Origin: IMCC26077 sp964490435
GTDB lineage: Bacteria > Actinomycetota > Actinomycetes > Nanopelagicales > Nanopelagicaceae
DNA length: 34,844 nucleotides
Assembly: GCA_964490435.1 (NCBI GenBank)
Contig: CAZBCF010000012.1
Coordinates: forward strand, 1 to 34,844
Direction: 5' to 3'
Shown here: positions 15,572 to 24,562 of the stretch, in pieces
How the letters are laid out: each line of letters starts with the position of its first letter
Position numbering within the stretch: the stretch's first letter is position 1
The notes under the pieces: generated by a model
Told to the model about the DNA's origin: nothing
The model's input: only the letters and a program-made list of their open reading frames with translations
The model's database searches: none
Position numbers and translations under genes: made by a program

Positions 15572-16259
15572 TTCGCTTGCTTTCACTTTCGTAGCGCTCC
15601 TTGCGATTGGATTGTGCATTCGACTTGGTTTCTGGCAGTTTGATAGGTACGAACTCCGCCATAGTTTGACTAGGGAGATTTCAAGCGCTCTGACCAAGGC
15701 TCCAATAACTCTCACGGGCGCGAATCAATCGACTGCCGACGCGTGGATGAAAGTGAAGATTCGAGGGCAGTATGAACCCGCAACTCAGCGAGTCTTTCGC
15801 GGCCATTATTTTCAGGAGCGATACGGGTTGGAGGTGCTCTCTCTTTTCGTTCCATTAGATAGAGAGCTGCCCCCCATCTGGGTTGACCGAGGATGGATGG
15901 CCACGAGTACTGCAGCCAATGAGATGGCTCCAGCACCTGAGGTGCCCAAAGGTATTCGCACCATCAGCGGCATACTACGAAAGTACGACGACCCAACGAC
16001 ATCCACCGGGGTCTTCTTTGCGCTCCCCGCACCAAAAATCGGTCGAATCGATGAACTATCACTACAACAGTCTTACTCTGGCGAAACGTTCCATAAGTAT
16101 CTGAAATTGCAAGGTGCTACCGCTGACTCTGTTCTGGCCATTACGCCATTAACTCCACCAGGGGAAGGACCGCACCTTGCATACGCGATTCAATGGTGGC
16201 TTTTCGCGCTGCTTATCGGTGGCACAAGAATCGCGCTATTCAAGAGTGAAATTAAGTGA
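15549..16259 (+). CDS. SURF1 family cytochrome oxidase assembly protein
   Basis: Membrane protein that helps insert haem a into cytochrome c oxidase subunit I. The SURF1 layout is clear: first membrane helix (about 10-28) running into RLGFWQFDRYELR, an extracytoplasmic domain with PIWVDRGWM, and the C-terminal signature GPHLAYAIQWWLFALL (second helix, about 206-226). I start at the ATG 15549 (236 aa); a TTG two codons earlier is possible. It overlaps DUF3099 by 23 bases in another frame. Its 3' end abuts the converging ABC exporter gene with two bases between stops. ctaA, for haem A synthesis, is elsewhere in the window. Confidence 0.88.
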   Translation: MATKSRTSSLAFTFVALLAIGLCIRLGFWQFDRYELRHSLTREISSALTKAPITLTGANQSTADAWMKVKIRGQYEPATQRVFRGHYFQERYGLEVLSLFVPLDRELPPIWVDRGWMATSTAANEMAPAPEVPKGIRTISGILRKYDDPTTSTGVFFALPAPKIGRIDELSLQQSYSGETFHKYLKLQGATADSVLAITPLTPPGEGPHLAYAIQWWLFALLIGGTRIALFKSEIK

Positions 16260-16261
16260 GA

Positions 16262-18142
16262 TTAAGAGTGAGCGATCCCCGCGGATCCACTAGAGAATTG
16301 CCGTTGATAGAGCTCGGAATAGAGCCCTTTCTGGGCAAGTAGTGAATCGTGATTGCCACGTTCAACAATCACACCCTGATCAAGTACAAGGATGAGATCG
16401 GCTTCTCGAACCGTAGAAAGGCGATGCGCAATCACAATACTCGTTCGATTCTTGAGCACTTCTTTAAATGCCAATTGAACGAGAGCTTCATTCTCAGCAT
16501 CTAAATGGGCAGTCGCTTCATCGAGCAACACAATCTTTGGATTTTTGAGAATCAAGCGAGCGATGGCAAGGCGTGCTTTCTCTCCTCCGGATAAGCGATA
16601 TCCGCGTTCGCCAACCATCGTGTTCAAACCATCTGGCAAATTTGAGACCAAATCCCAGATTTGCGCGAGTTCGCACGCATGTTGGAGTTCCTCGAGCGAA
16701 GCTTCTGGTTTTGCATATCGAAGATTAGCTTCGATTGTGTCATGAAATAGATGTGCATCTTGGGTGACTACGCCCATCTCTTTACGAAGGTCAACGAGTG
16801 CTAACTCGCGCAGGTCGACTCCCCCTAGAGAGATTGATCCTCCAGTGACGTCATAGAGCCGAGGAATGAGCGAGATGATGGTGGTCTTGCCTGCACCTGA
16901 AGGACCCACAAGCGCAACCATCTGCCCCTCGTCAGCGACAAAATCGACGCCTTTGAGAATCTGCTCGCTATGTGCACTCTCTGGTTTTGCGACTACCTCC
17001 AGCGAAGCGAGCGAGACCTCGGAACCTTTGGGATATGAAAAATTAACATTCGAGAAGCGCAGGGTTTTGTTGGCTGGCATAACCTTCGGTTGCTCTGGCG
17101 ATTTCACCATCGGTTCGAGATCGAGAACTTCGAATACTCTCTCGAAGGAGACTAACGCGGTCATGACATCCACTCGAACATTCGAGAGCGCGGTCAAAGG
17201 ACCATAGAGGCGCGCGAGCAAGGCCGCAATGGCAAGAAGTTTGCCTACCGATATCGCGCCTGAAATTGCTAGGTGGCCGCCCAGTCCGTAAGCAATCGCA
17301 GTGGAGATCGAGGCTACGAGCGTGAGTCCAATGAAGAAGATCCGATTAGCAAGGGCGATTTTGATACCGATATCTGCAACCTTGCGCGCTTTCGATCGGA
17401 AGGTCAGACCTTCAGCCTTGCCATCGCCATATAAGGAGACGAGTAAGGCGCCAGAGACATTGAATCGTTCATTCATCATGCCCGACATCTCGGCATTTCC
17501 GTTCATGGAATCACGAGTTAGCGACTGAATCTTGCGACCCATTGCACGCGATGGCAATAGGAATATCGGGACAAGAATGAGCGAGATTAGTGTGATCTGC
17601 CACGAAAGATAGAAGAGCGCACCAAGTACTAAGACCAGTGAGAGTACATTCGAGACTACGCCAGCTAGTGTGGAAGTGAAAGCCTGTTGGGCGCCGATGA
17701 CGTCGGAATTCAATCGCGAGATGAGAGCGCCGGTCTGGGTTCTGGTAAAAAAGGCGATTGATTGTCGCTGCACATGTTCGAATACTTGCGAACGTAGATC
17801 GAAGATCAATCCTTCGCCAATTTGAGAGCTAAACCATCGGCCAACGATATTCATCAACGCATCGAAGAGCGCGAGCCCAGCGATTGCCAGAGCAATCATG
17901 GTGACAAGCGAGCCATTCTTAGGGATCACGCCATCATCGATGAGTCGTGAAAGTAGAAGTGGCGTCGTGATGACGAGAACTGCATCGAGGATTACGGTGA
18001 TGAGAAAGAAAAACACGGCACGTTTGTAGGGTCGTGCAAAGGAGATGATGCGCTTCAAAGTGCCAGGCTTCAATTTGATATCTTTAACAGATTGATCTTG
18101 AGTCATGGAGCGATACATCATCCATGGCGCTTGCATCGTCAT
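16262..18142 (-). CDS. ABC exporter half-transporter (ABCB type)
   Basis: Fused membrane and ATPase domains, acting as a dimer to export an unknown substrate. Six membrane helices occupy about 40-330. The nucleotide-binding domain has Walker A GPSGAGKT (413-420), Q-loop near 461, signature LSGGE (517-521), Walker B IVLLDE (537-542) and the switch histidine at 573. The D-loop region reads ATAHLDAE. Its 626 aa is normal. An insertion of about 20 residues (372-392) follows the A-loop tyrosine region (FSYPKG). The gene stands alone between sufT and the convergent SURF1, with its own leaderless-type promoter. Substrate (lipid, peptide or drug) cannot be predicted. Confidence 0.88.
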   Translation of the reverse strand: MTMQAPWMMYRSMTQDQSVKDIKLKPGTLKRIISFARPYKRAVFFFLITVILDAVLVITTPLLLSRLIDDGVIPKNGSLVTMIALAIAGLALFDALMNIVGRWFSSQIGEGLIFDLRSQVFEHVQRQSIAFFTRTQTGALISRLNSDVIGAQQAFTSTLAGVVSNVLSLVLVLGALFYLSWQITLISLILVPIFLLPSRAMGRKIQSLTRDSMNGNAEMSGMMNERFNVSGALLVSLYGDGKAEGLTFRSKARKVADIGIKIALANRIFFIGLTLVASISTAIAYGLGGHLAISGAISVGKLLAIAALLARLYGPLTALSNVRVDVMTALVSFERVFEVLDLEPMVKSPEQPKVMPANKTLRFSNVNFSYPKGSEVSLASLEVVAKPESAHSEQILKGVDFVADEGQMVALVGPSGAGKTTIISLIPRLYDVTGGSISLGGVDLRELALVDLRKEMGVVTQDAHLFHDTIEANLRYAKPEASLEELQHACELAQIWDLVSNLPDGLNTMVGERGYRLSGGEKARLAIARLILKNPKIVLLDEATAHLDAENEALVQLAFKEVLKNRTSIVIAHRLSTVREADLILVLDQGVIVERGNHDSLLAQKGLYSELYQRQFSSGSAGIAHS

Positions 18143-18148
18143 AACAAG

Positions 18149-18154
18149 AACCTA
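18149..18154 (-). promoter_or_regulatory. ABC exporter -10 element, leaderless
   Basis: TAGGTT on the minus strand, six bases (CTTGTT) before the ATG at 18142. There is no ribosome site, so the mRNA probably starts at the ATG. No clear -35. Confidence 0.5.
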
Positions 18155-18216
18155 CGCTCTCTCAAACACGACAACTGGTGCTGAAGCTGTTTGCTCGTCG
18201 TGAGTACCGTGGCGGA

Positions 18217-18238
18217 CAGGACTAAACCAGGACTAAAC
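18217..18238. repeat. 11-bp tandem duplication at the sufT stop
   Basis: CAGGACTAAAC twice in a row (18217-18227, 18228-18238). The second copy supplies the sufT stop codon (18233-18235). The rest of the 90-base gap 18143-18232 holds only the exporter promoter. Confidence 0.7.
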
Positions 18239-18544
18239 AGTGAAACCCAGCGCGCGTAGTTGCTCGCGGCCAGATTCGGTGATCTTGTCAGGACCCCATG
18301 GCGGCATCCACACCCAATTAATCCGAACGTCATCGGCCAATCCGTCGAGAGCGCGTTTTGTTTGATCTTCGATCACGTCAGTGAGTGGACACGCGGCTGA
18401 TGTCAGTGTCATGTCGAGGACTGCGATATTGGAAGGGTCGAGGGTGATGCCATAGACCAAACCTAAATCAACGACATTGATTCCCAATTCAGGGTCGACA
18501 ACATCCTTCATCGCTTCGGTCAGGTCTTCAATTGATGTGCTCAT
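18233..18544 (-). CDS. sufT: SufT-like Fe-S maturation protein (DUF59/MIP18 family)
   Basis: Auxiliary iron-sulfur carrier or assembly factor of 103 aa. The DUF59 core shows DVVDPELGINVVDLGLVYG and the cysteine-containing TSAACPLTDVIE, then the PPWGPDKITESGREQLRALG ending typical of SufT in suf operons. The ATG at 18544 overlaps the sufU stop (ATGA) with GGAGCAAGG upstream; a longer reading from 18607 would lie inside sufU. Last gene of the suf operon. Confidence 0.9.
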   Translation of the reverse strand: MSTSIEDLTEAMKDVVDPELGINVVDLGLVYGITLDPSNIAVLDMTLTSAACPLTDVIEDQTKRALDGLADDVRINWVWMPPWGPDKITESGREQLRALGFTV

Positions 18545-18984
18545 CCTTGCTCCACTCTTCCTCTGAGCGCTGCATCGCGAAATGCCATCCAGCCTAACAA
18601 CGCGCATTTTACTCGGGCGGGATACTTAGCGACTCCCGAGAGCGCTACTGCATCCTCTAGAACCTCGATATCGCCGGAAAAATTCCCCTTGCTCTGCATG
18701 AGGTCAAGGAAGAGCCGCTCGTATTCCAACGCGGTGGCTACCGTCTTGCCCGTAACCAGGTCGCTCATAATCGATGTGCTCGCCTGGGAGATCGAACAGC
18801 CCACGCCATTCCAGGAGACCGCACTGACAACGGATCCACTCAACGAAAGTCGCAAGGTCACTTCATCGCCACAACTTGGATTGTTGTGATGAACTTCAAC
18901 ATCGTATGGCTCGTGGAGTTGCTTATTATGCGGGTTCTTGTAATGGTCGAGGATTATCTCTTGATAGAGCGCTTCAAGACTCAT
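18541..18984 (-). CDS. sufU: SufU, Fe-S assembly sulfurtransferase/scaffold
   Basis: Accepts sulfur from SufS in the SUF pathway. IscU-like fold of 147 aa with the three cysteines Cys38 (PSCGDE, with Asp40), Cys63 (GVGCSIS) and Cys127 (RVKCALL), the zinc and sulfur-acceptor set of SufU. The GSGxxIS-type loop and a 15-20 residue insertion relative to IscU are consistent with SufU. The ATG at 18984 is one base after the sufS stop, with AAGG as ribosome site; an upstream start at 19011 would overlap sufS. Confidence 0.93.
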   Translation of the reverse strand: MSLEALYQEIILDHYKNPHNKQLHEPYDVEVHHNNPSCGDEVTLRLSLSGSVVSAVSWNGVGCSISQASTSIMSDLVTGKTVATALEYERLFLDLMQSKGNFSGDIEVLEDAVALSGVAKYPARVKCALLGWMAFRDAALRGRVEQG

Positions 18985-18985
18985 A

Positions 18986-20251
18986 TCAGACCTTAAAGAA
19001 TTTCTTGGCATCTATAACGGCGGCAATCAATTGATCGACTTCATCCTCGGTGTTGTACAAATAGAAGCTAGCTCGAGTTGTCGCATGAACTTTCAGAGCT
19101 TGCATCAGCGGCCAAGCGCAGTGATGTCCAGTGCGCACGGCAATTCCTTTGTCGTCGAGGACTTGTCCAAGGTCATGTGGATGAATTCCGGCAACTGCGA
19201 AAGAGAGTACGCCTCCCCTATCAATAGCGTCCTTCGGTCCAACAATCGTCAGCCCTGGAATCTCGAGCAAACCCTCAAGCGCTCGCTCAGTAAGTGCATG
19301 CTCGTGTCGAGCAACTTCCGCCATGCCGATAGCGTTCAAATAGTCGATGGCTGCCCCCAGTCCAACGACCTGCGCCATGTTCGGAACGCCAGCCTCGAAG
19401 CGCTTTGGTGGCGCGGCAAAAGTTGCCGAGTTAATCGTCGCGCTCTCGATCATGGAGCCACCGGTGAGCATCGGTGGCATCTGTTCGAGAAGTTCGAATC
19501 GCCCCCACAGCACACCCACTCCAGTGGGGCCGAGCGCCTTATGCCCAGAATAGGCAAGGAAATCAATATCAAGAGCAGAGAGATCAACTTCCATATGCGG
19601 AACGGATTGACACGCATCGAGGACAAAAAGTGTGCCTACTGCACGAACTCTGCGAGAAATTTTCGCAATATCAGTGATCGCTCCCGTCACATTCGATTGA
19701 TGAGTGAGCGCAACGACTGCCGTGTTTTCATCAATGAGCTCATCAATCGCACCTAAATCCATGCGCCCTTCGTCATCTACCGGGAACCAACGAAGTTCTG
19801 CTCCAGTGCGTTCGGCCAATTGTTGCCACGGCAGCAGATTGGCATGGTGCTCTAGCTCTGACACCACGATGTTCTTCGAACCATCAACGAAGAAAGGAGA
19901 TTTCGGATTTGCCTTGCCAATGCTTGAGTTCAGAAAACCGTAGGCGACGAGATTCAATGATTCTGTGGCGCTCTTAGTGAAGATAATCTCAGTTGGGTCG
20001 ACGTTAAGGAAGGTTGCGACTTTTACGCGAGCATCTTCAAATGCATCAGTAGCCTCTTCGGCGAGCAAGTGCGCACCTCGATGTACCGCGGCATTATGGT
20101 GAAAATAGAATTCGCGTTCGGCATCGACTACAGCGCGCGGTTTTTGGGAGGTCGCACCATTATCAAGGTAGACCAGATGTGCACCATTTCGGACGATTCG
20201 CGAAAGAATCGGGAAATCAGCCCGTATCGAAGCAACATCTAAACCTGCCAT
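18986..20251 (-). CDS. sufS: cysteine desulfurase SufS
   Basis: PLP enzyme that releases sulfur from cysteine as a persulfide. Class V aminotransferase fold of 421 aa; PLP lysine K238 in YSGHKALGPTG, and the persulfide cysteine Cys378 in RTGHHCAWP within the short-loop (type II) setting. Additional family marks are NGATSQKP (31-38) and HHNAAVHRGAH. It overlaps sufC by one base (TAATG) and passes sulfur to SufU, encoded next. Confidence 0.96.
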   Translation of the reverse strand: MAGLDVASIRADFPILSRIVRNGAHLVYLDNGATSQKPRAVVDAEREFYFHHNAAVHRGAHLLAEEATDAFEDARVKVATFLNVDPTEIIFTKSATESLNLVAYGFLNSSIGKANPKSPFFVDGSKNIVVSELEHHANLLPWQQLAERTGAELRWFPVDDEGRMDLGAIDELIDENTAVVALTHQSNVTGAITDIAKISRRVRAVGTLFVLDACQSVPHMEVDLSALDIDFLAYSGHKALGPTGVGVLWGRFELLEQMPPMLTGGSMIESATINSATFAAPPKRFEAGVPNMAQVVGLGAAIDYLNAIGMAEVARHEHALTERALEGLLEIPGLTIVGPKDAIDRGGVLSFAVAGIHPHDLGQVLDDKGIAVRTGHHCAWPLMQALKVHATTRASFYLYNTEDEVDQLIAAVIDAKKFFKV

Positions 20252-21003
20252 TAGCTACGCGAGTACTCCGCATACCCTTGCGCTTCGAGACGATCGGCGA
20301 GTTCGGCGCCACCTTGCTCGACGATTCGACCACCAGCGAATACGTGGACGAAATCTGGTGTGATGTAGCGCAAAATCCTGGTGTAGTGGGTAATCAACAT
20401 GATTCCGATATCGCTCTTCGCCTTGATTCGGTTGACACCCTCGGAAACGATTCGGAGCGCGTCGACATCAAGACCAGAATCAGTTTCATCAAGAATGGCG
20501 ATCTTTGGTTTGAGCAGTTCCATCTGGAGAATCTCGTGGCGCTTCTTCTCGCCGCCAGAGAATCCTTCGTTGACATTTCGCTCAGAGAATGCTGGATCCA
20601 TACCCAACGCACCCATTGCATCTTTGACTTCGCCAACCCAGGTGCGCACCTTCGGCGCTTCACCGCGAATCGCAGTCGCTGCAGAGCGAAGGAAGTTAGA
20701 GACAGATACGCCAGGTACCTCGACGGGATATTGCATCGCCAGAAAGAGGCCTGCTCGGGCTCGCTCGTCGACGCTCATCTCGAGCACATCTAAACCATCG
20801 AGCGTGACGCTACCACCGGTGATTGTGTACTTCGGATGGCCAGCTATCGAATAGGCCAACGTCGATTTGCCAGAGCCGTTTGGCCCCATGATCGCATGTG
20901 TTTCGCCGCTCTTAATCGTGAGATCTACTCCTTTGAGAATCTCGCGCGCGTCACCCTCTGACTCGACGCTTACATGGAGGCCTTTGACTTCTAGTACGGA
21001 CAT
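20251..21003 (-). CDS. sufC: SufC, ATPase of the SUF scaffold
   Basis: Cytoplasmic ABC-type ATPase that drives the SufBCD scaffold. Walker A GPNGSGKST (40-48), the SufC-type signature SGGEKKRHEI (149-158), Walker B KIAILDETDSGLD (167-179) and switch histidine H206. Its 250 aa is normal. The gap to the Rieske gene is nine bases. Confidence 0.96.
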   Translation of the reverse strand: MSVLEVKGLHVSVESEGDAREILKGVDLTIKSGETHAIMGPNGSGKSTLAYSIAGHPKYTITGGSVTLDGLDVLEMSVDERARAGLFLAMQYPVEVPGVSVSNFLRSAATAIRGEAPKVRTWVGEVKDAMGALGMDPAFSERNVNEGFSGGEKKRHEILQMELLKPKIAILDETDSGLDVDALRIVSEGVNRIKAKSDIGIMLITHYTRILRYITPDFVHVFAGGRIVEQGGAELADRLEAQGYAEYSRS

Positions 21004-21012
21004 CGCTACTCC

Positions 21013-21315
21013 CTAATTCCTCGAGATGGTGACATCTTCACCATCAACGTGTACGTGAAATTTCGTTGCAGGCGCAGTTGCAGGCGGAGTTACCGCTTCA
21101 CCCGTGCGCATATCAAACTCGGCGCCGTGAAGCCAACACTCGATGAGGGCGCCAGTGAGTTCGCCTTCGCTCAATGAAGCATCGGAGTGGGTGCAGGTGT
21201 CTGCGATGGCATAGACATCACCATCGATTAACGCGACGCAGACCGGGGTGCCTTCGACCATGACGAGCTTAGGAGAACCCGGAGTTAGTTCATTTTTTGA
21301 AAAAGTTGTCGTCAC
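21013..21315 (-). CDS. Rieske-type [2Fe-2S] ferredoxin
   Basis: A 100-aa soluble Rieske protein. Cluster ligands Cys41 and His43 (CTHSDASL) and Cys60 and His63 (CWLHGAEFD) follow the Rieske pattern of the non-haem oxygenase ferredoxin subgroup. The GTG start overlaps the sufD stop (GTGA). A Rieske gene between sufD and sufC is also found in Streptomyces suf operons, so it likely serves cluster assembly, perhaps as electron donor or as an early client; the exact role is unknown. Confidence 0.92.
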   Translation of the reverse strand: MTTTFSKNELTPGSPKLVMVEGTPVCVALIDGDVYAIADTCTHSDASLSEGELTGALIECWLHGAEFDMRTGEAVTPPATAPATKFHVHVDGEDVTISRN

Positions 21316-22385
21316 GGAGCAATCCTCGCCAACTCGCGGTCAATCCGAGACATCAATCGCTCCTCGATTGAATCAATTTTGATATTTCGCAATAGCTCGG
21401 CGAAGAAGCCACGCAACACAAGTCGACGAGCTTCAGTTGATGGGATTCCGCGAGACATCAAATAGAAAAGTTGGTCATCATCAAAGCGGCCGGTCGCACT
21501 GGCATGTCCAGCTCCGACTATTTCACCGGTCTCAATCTCGAGATTAGGTACTGAATCAGCGCGTGCGCCATCAGAGAGGAGAAGGTTGCGATTGAGTTCG
21601 TAGGTATCGGTTCCTACCGCCGATGGTCTGATTACTACATCACCGAACCAGACTGTACGAGCCGATTCGCCTAACAGCGCACCTTTGTAGGTAACTCGCG
21701 AGCGACAATGTGGTTGGTCGTGCTCGACATGTACCCGATGTTCCAGATGTTGACCCTCAACGGCGAAATACAAACCATACGCATCAACCTCGCCGCCGGT
21801 CGACGTGAAGTTGACTCGTGGAAGCAATCGGACTGTGGCGCCACCAAGGGTGACTTCGATGAGCGTGAGTTTCGCGTCTTTACCAATGACAGCCTGATGT
21901 CGACCCAAGTGAGTCGAATCATTCTCCCACTCTTGCAGGGAGATGAAAGTTACGTGAGCACCATCGCCAAGTTCTAGCTCGACATCTTCGGAGAGGTTCG
22001 CAGATCCGGAGTTGTGAATGACGATTGTTGCCTTCGAATGTCGCCCAGCACGAATAGCAATCCGCTCGAAACTCGCTTCTGCTACGTTCGCACCGGCTCG
22101 GTCAATCAGAATCAGTTCTTCGAGTTCAGCATCACTTGGGACATCCACAAATAACGTTGCTGCGCTCTTGGAAATAGCGGTCGCTGCTGCGAAATCTTCA
22201 GGGGCAACGAGCGGAGTTCGGTCGTGCACTGCAGAGACAGTAACCGACTTATCGTGCGAGATATTTCGAACGAGGGCAGAGCCGGTCTTTATGCTCCCAT
22301 CCAGAAGTCCGATGACGCGCTGGAGCGGAGTGAACCGCCACGCCTCTTCTCGACCAGTAGGAAGCGAAAGTTGTGCTGTTGACAT
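21312..22385 (-). CDS. sufD: SufD, scaffold subunit
   Basis: Partner of SufB in the SufBC2D Fe-S scaffold: a 357-aa right-handed beta-helix protein with the C-terminal FDDDQLFYLMSRGIPSTEAR segment shared by SufB and SufD and GHASATGRF before it. The ATG at 22385 overlaps the sufB stop by one base (TGATG); the codon before it is TTG and a weaker choice. It is less conserved than SufB, as usual. Confidence 0.93.
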   Translation of the reverse strand: MSTAQLSLPTGREEAWRFTPLQRVIGLLDGSIKTGSALVRNISHDKSVTVSAVHDRTPLVAPEDFAAATAISKSAATLFVDVPSDAELEELILIDRAGANVAEASFERIAIRAGRHSKATIVIHNSGSANLSEDVELELGDGAHVTFISLQEWENDSTHLGRHQAVIGKDAKLTLIEVTLGGATVRLLPRVNFTSTGGEVDAYGLYFAVEGQHLEHRVHVEHDQPHCRSRVTYKGALLGESARTVWFGDVVIRPSAVGTDTYELNRNLLLSDGARADSVPNLEIETGEIVGAGHASATGRFDDDQLFYLMSRGIPSTEARRLVLRGFFAELLRNIKIDSIEERLMSRIDRELARIAP

Positions 22386-23797
22386 CAACCGACAGCCCCT
22401 TCCATCTGAAGTTCGATGAGTCGGTTGAGTTCAAGTGCGTATTCCATCGGCAACTCGCGTGCGATTGGTTCGACGAAACCACGAACGATCATCGCCATCG
22501 CCTCGTCTTCAGAGAGTCCTCGTGACATCAAATAGAAGAGTTGATCATCGCTCACTTTGGAAACGGTCGCTTCATGACCCATCTGCACATCATCTTCACG
22601 AACATCGACATATGGATAGGTATCAGAGCGTGAGATTGTGTCAACGAGCAACGCATCACATTTCACGGTGCTCTTCGAGTGATGTGCGCCTTCTTCAACT
22701 TTGACAAGACCCCGATATGACGTGCGGCCGCCACCACGAGCAACGGATTTGCTGATGATGGTGGATGAGGTGTGCGGTGCAGCATGAACCATCTTGGCAC
22801 CAGCATCTTGGTGTTGTCCCTCTCCCGCGAACGCGATTGAGAGCGTCTCGCCTTTGGAGTGAGCGCCCATCAAAAAGACGGCTGGGTATTTCATGGTGAC
22901 CTTAGAACCGATATTGCCATCGATCCATTCCATCGTTGCGCCTTCTTGACATACAGCACGCTTGGTTACGAGGTTATAAACGTTATTCGACCAGTTCTGA
23001 ATGGTCGTGTAACGAACTCGCGCATTCTTTTTCACGATGATCTCGACTACCGCCGAGTGGAGCGAATCAGAGGAATAGATGGGTGCCGTGCATCCTTCGA
23101 CGTAGTGCACGTAAGAATCTTCATCAGCGATGATCAAAGTTCGCTCGAATTGCCCCATATTCTCAGTGTTGATTCGGAAATAGGCTTGGAGCGGAATTTC
23201 GACGTGTACGCCTTTGGGAACGTAGACAAATGAGCCACCTGACCACACTGCTGTGTTTAAAGCGGCAAACTTGTTATCGCCTACTGGAATGACGGTGCCA
23301 AAGTACTCTTTGAAAATATCCTCATGTTCTTTCAGTGCGGTATCGGTATCTAAGAACAGCACACCCTGCGCTTCTAAGTCTTCGCGAATCGAGTGATAGA
23401 CGACTTCAGATTCGTATTGGGCCGCGACGCCAGCAATCAGGCGCTTCTTCTCAGCCTCAGGTATGCCGAGCCGGTCGTAGGTGCTCTTGATATCGTCAGG
23501 AAGTTCTTCCCATGAAGTGGCCTGTTTCTCGGTTGAGCGAACGAAGTATTTGATGTCATCAAATTTGATACCAGAGAGATCTGAGCCCCAGTTTGGCATT
23601 GGCTTCTTGTCAAAAAGCGTTAGCCCCTTCAATCGAAGATTGAGCATCCATTCTGGTTCGCTCTTCTTCGACGAAATGTCTCGAACTACATCCTCGTTCA
23701 AGCCTCTGCGCGAATTTGCGCCGACATCGTTGGCATCGGACCAGCCGTACTGGTATTTGCCAATTCCCTCTAATTCAGGATGTGTAGTCGCACTCAT
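22385..23797 (-). CDS. sufB: SufB, scaffold subunit
   Basis: Main scaffold on which clusters are built with SufC and SufD. 470 aa, with highly conserved segments such as VPKGVHVEIPLQAYFRIN, YVHYVEGCTAPIYSSDSLHS, IQNWSNNVYNLVTKRA and the C-terminal SKVSDDQLFYLMSRGLSEDE. The ATG overlaps the sufR stop (ATGA), so the repressor and the first scaffold protein are translationally coupled. Confidence 0.97.
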   Translation of the reverse strand: MSATTHPELEGIGKYQYGWSDANDVGANSRRGLNEDVVRDISSKKSEPEWMLNLRLKGLTLFDKKPMPNWGSDLSGIKFDDIKYFVRSTEKQATSWEELPDDIKSTYDRLGIPEAEKKRLIAGVAAQYESEVVYHSIREDLEAQGVLFLDTDTALKEHEDIFKEYFGTVIPVGDNKFAALNTAVWSGGSFVYVPKGVHVEIPLQAYFRINTENMGQFERTLIIADEDSYVHYVEGCTAPIYSSDSLHSAVVEIIVKKNARVRYTTIQNWSNNVYNLVTKRAVCQEGATMEWIDGNIGSKVTMKYPAVFLMGAHSKGETLSIAFAGEGQHQDAGAKMVHAAPHTSSTIISKSVARGGGRTSYRGLVKVEEGAHHSKSTVKCDALLVDTISRSDTYPYVDVREDDVQMGHEATVSKVSDDQLFYLMSRGLSEDEAMAMIVRGFVEPIARELPMEYALELNRLIELQMEGAVG

Positions 23798-24489
23798 GCG
23801 CTCGCCTTTCTTGTTCGTGAGGTTTGTTTAGACTCTTGAGTTCGGTTTGTTGGAATAACAGTCGTGCACACGCCATCGCCATGGGCAATCGTCGCCAATC
23901 GCTGCACATGTGTACCGAGAATCTTGGAGAAGATCTCAGTTTCACTTTCGCAGACCTGTGGGAACTCCGCTGCAACGTGCGCAATCGGGCAATGGTGTTG
24001 GCAGAGTTCAACGCCAATCGGCAATTGATGAATGCTCGCGGCATATCCCTCTTCAGTTAAGAAATCGGCGAGCGCAGTAGTTTTGCTTTCGCTTGCAAGC
24101 CCAGATCGAGAGGCTATGAATTTCTGGAATTTGCGTTCCATGTCATCGGCTCTGGTTTGCGAGAATTCGCGGACTCCAGAGGTTGGCATGCTCTGTGCAA
24201 TAAATCGAATGGCCGATATTGCCAAGTCGTCATAGGAATGTTCGAATGAGGTGCGACCCAGGTCGGTCATCACGAAAACTTTCGATGGCCGTCCACGCCC
24301 TATTTCGCGAGTGCGCGGCTCGCGTGGTTCGATAACCCCCTCCTCCACCAATACATCGAGATGGCGGCGGATTCCGGCTGGGGTGATGCCAAGTCTCTCT
24401 GACAGACCAAGGGCGGTAGAGGGTCCGTTCTCGAGGATCGAACGGGCAATCACCTCGCGGGTCTTGAGCTCGGGAGTGGCTATTTTCAC
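23794..24489 (-). CDS. sufR: SufR, Fe-S sensing repressor of the suf operon
   Basis: Transcription regulator with an N-terminal winged helix-turn-helix (about 5-75; LSERLGITPAGIRRHLDVLV) and a C-terminal sensor. Cysteines at 163, 167, 180 and 208 (CQHHC, then QVC, then GVC; numbering from the chosen start) match the cluster ligands of SufR proteins. I chose the GTG at 24489 (231 aa); a TTG at 24531 would add 14 residues of unlikely content. The start overlaps a palindrome that may be its operator. First gene of the suf operon and divergent from ctaA; expected to repress suf when Fe-S supply is adequate. Confidence 0.9.
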   Translation of the reverse strand: MKIATPELKTREVIARSILENGPSTALGLSERLGITPAGIRRHLDVLVEEGVIEPREPRTREIGRGRPSKVFVMTDLGRTSFEHSYDDLAISAIRFIAQSMPTSGVREFSQTRADDMERKFQKFIASRSGLASESKTTALADFLTEEGYAASIHQLPIGVELCQHHCPIAHVAAEFPQVCESETEIFSKILGTHVQRLATIAHGDGVCTTVIPTNRTQESKQTSRTRKASA

Positions 24490-24501
24490 AACGATATTGT
24501 G
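24487..24501. promoter_or_regulatory. candidate SufR operator palindrome
   Basis: CACAA-CGATA-TTGTG has perfect five-base arms and overlaps the sufR GTG. It is the clearest dyad in the 79-base divergent gap. It is similar to, but not identical with, the CAAC-N6-GTTG type reported for SufR elsewhere, so the assignment is tentative. Confidence 0.4.
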
Positions 24502-24556
24502 TCGTAATTCGCAGCCACCCGCCACTTTCAAGGGCGTTGGGCACGGCGCCCTCTAC

Positions 24557-24562
24557 TAGGCT
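24557..24562 (+). promoter_or_regulatory. ctaA -10 element, leaderless
   Basis: TAGGCT with six bases (CGCGGT) to the GTG at 24569. No ribosome site precedes the GTG. No clear -35. Confidence 0.45.

Noticed and set aside
16262..18142. ABC exporter as part of the suf operon
   Set aside because: It has its own promoter-like element and a 90-base gap, and SUF systems do not need a membrane exporter of this class.
18139..18333. 64-aa open frame on the minus strand between sufT and the ABC gene
   Set aside because: It overlaps sufT in another frame and the ABC promoter; no family pattern and no ribosome site.
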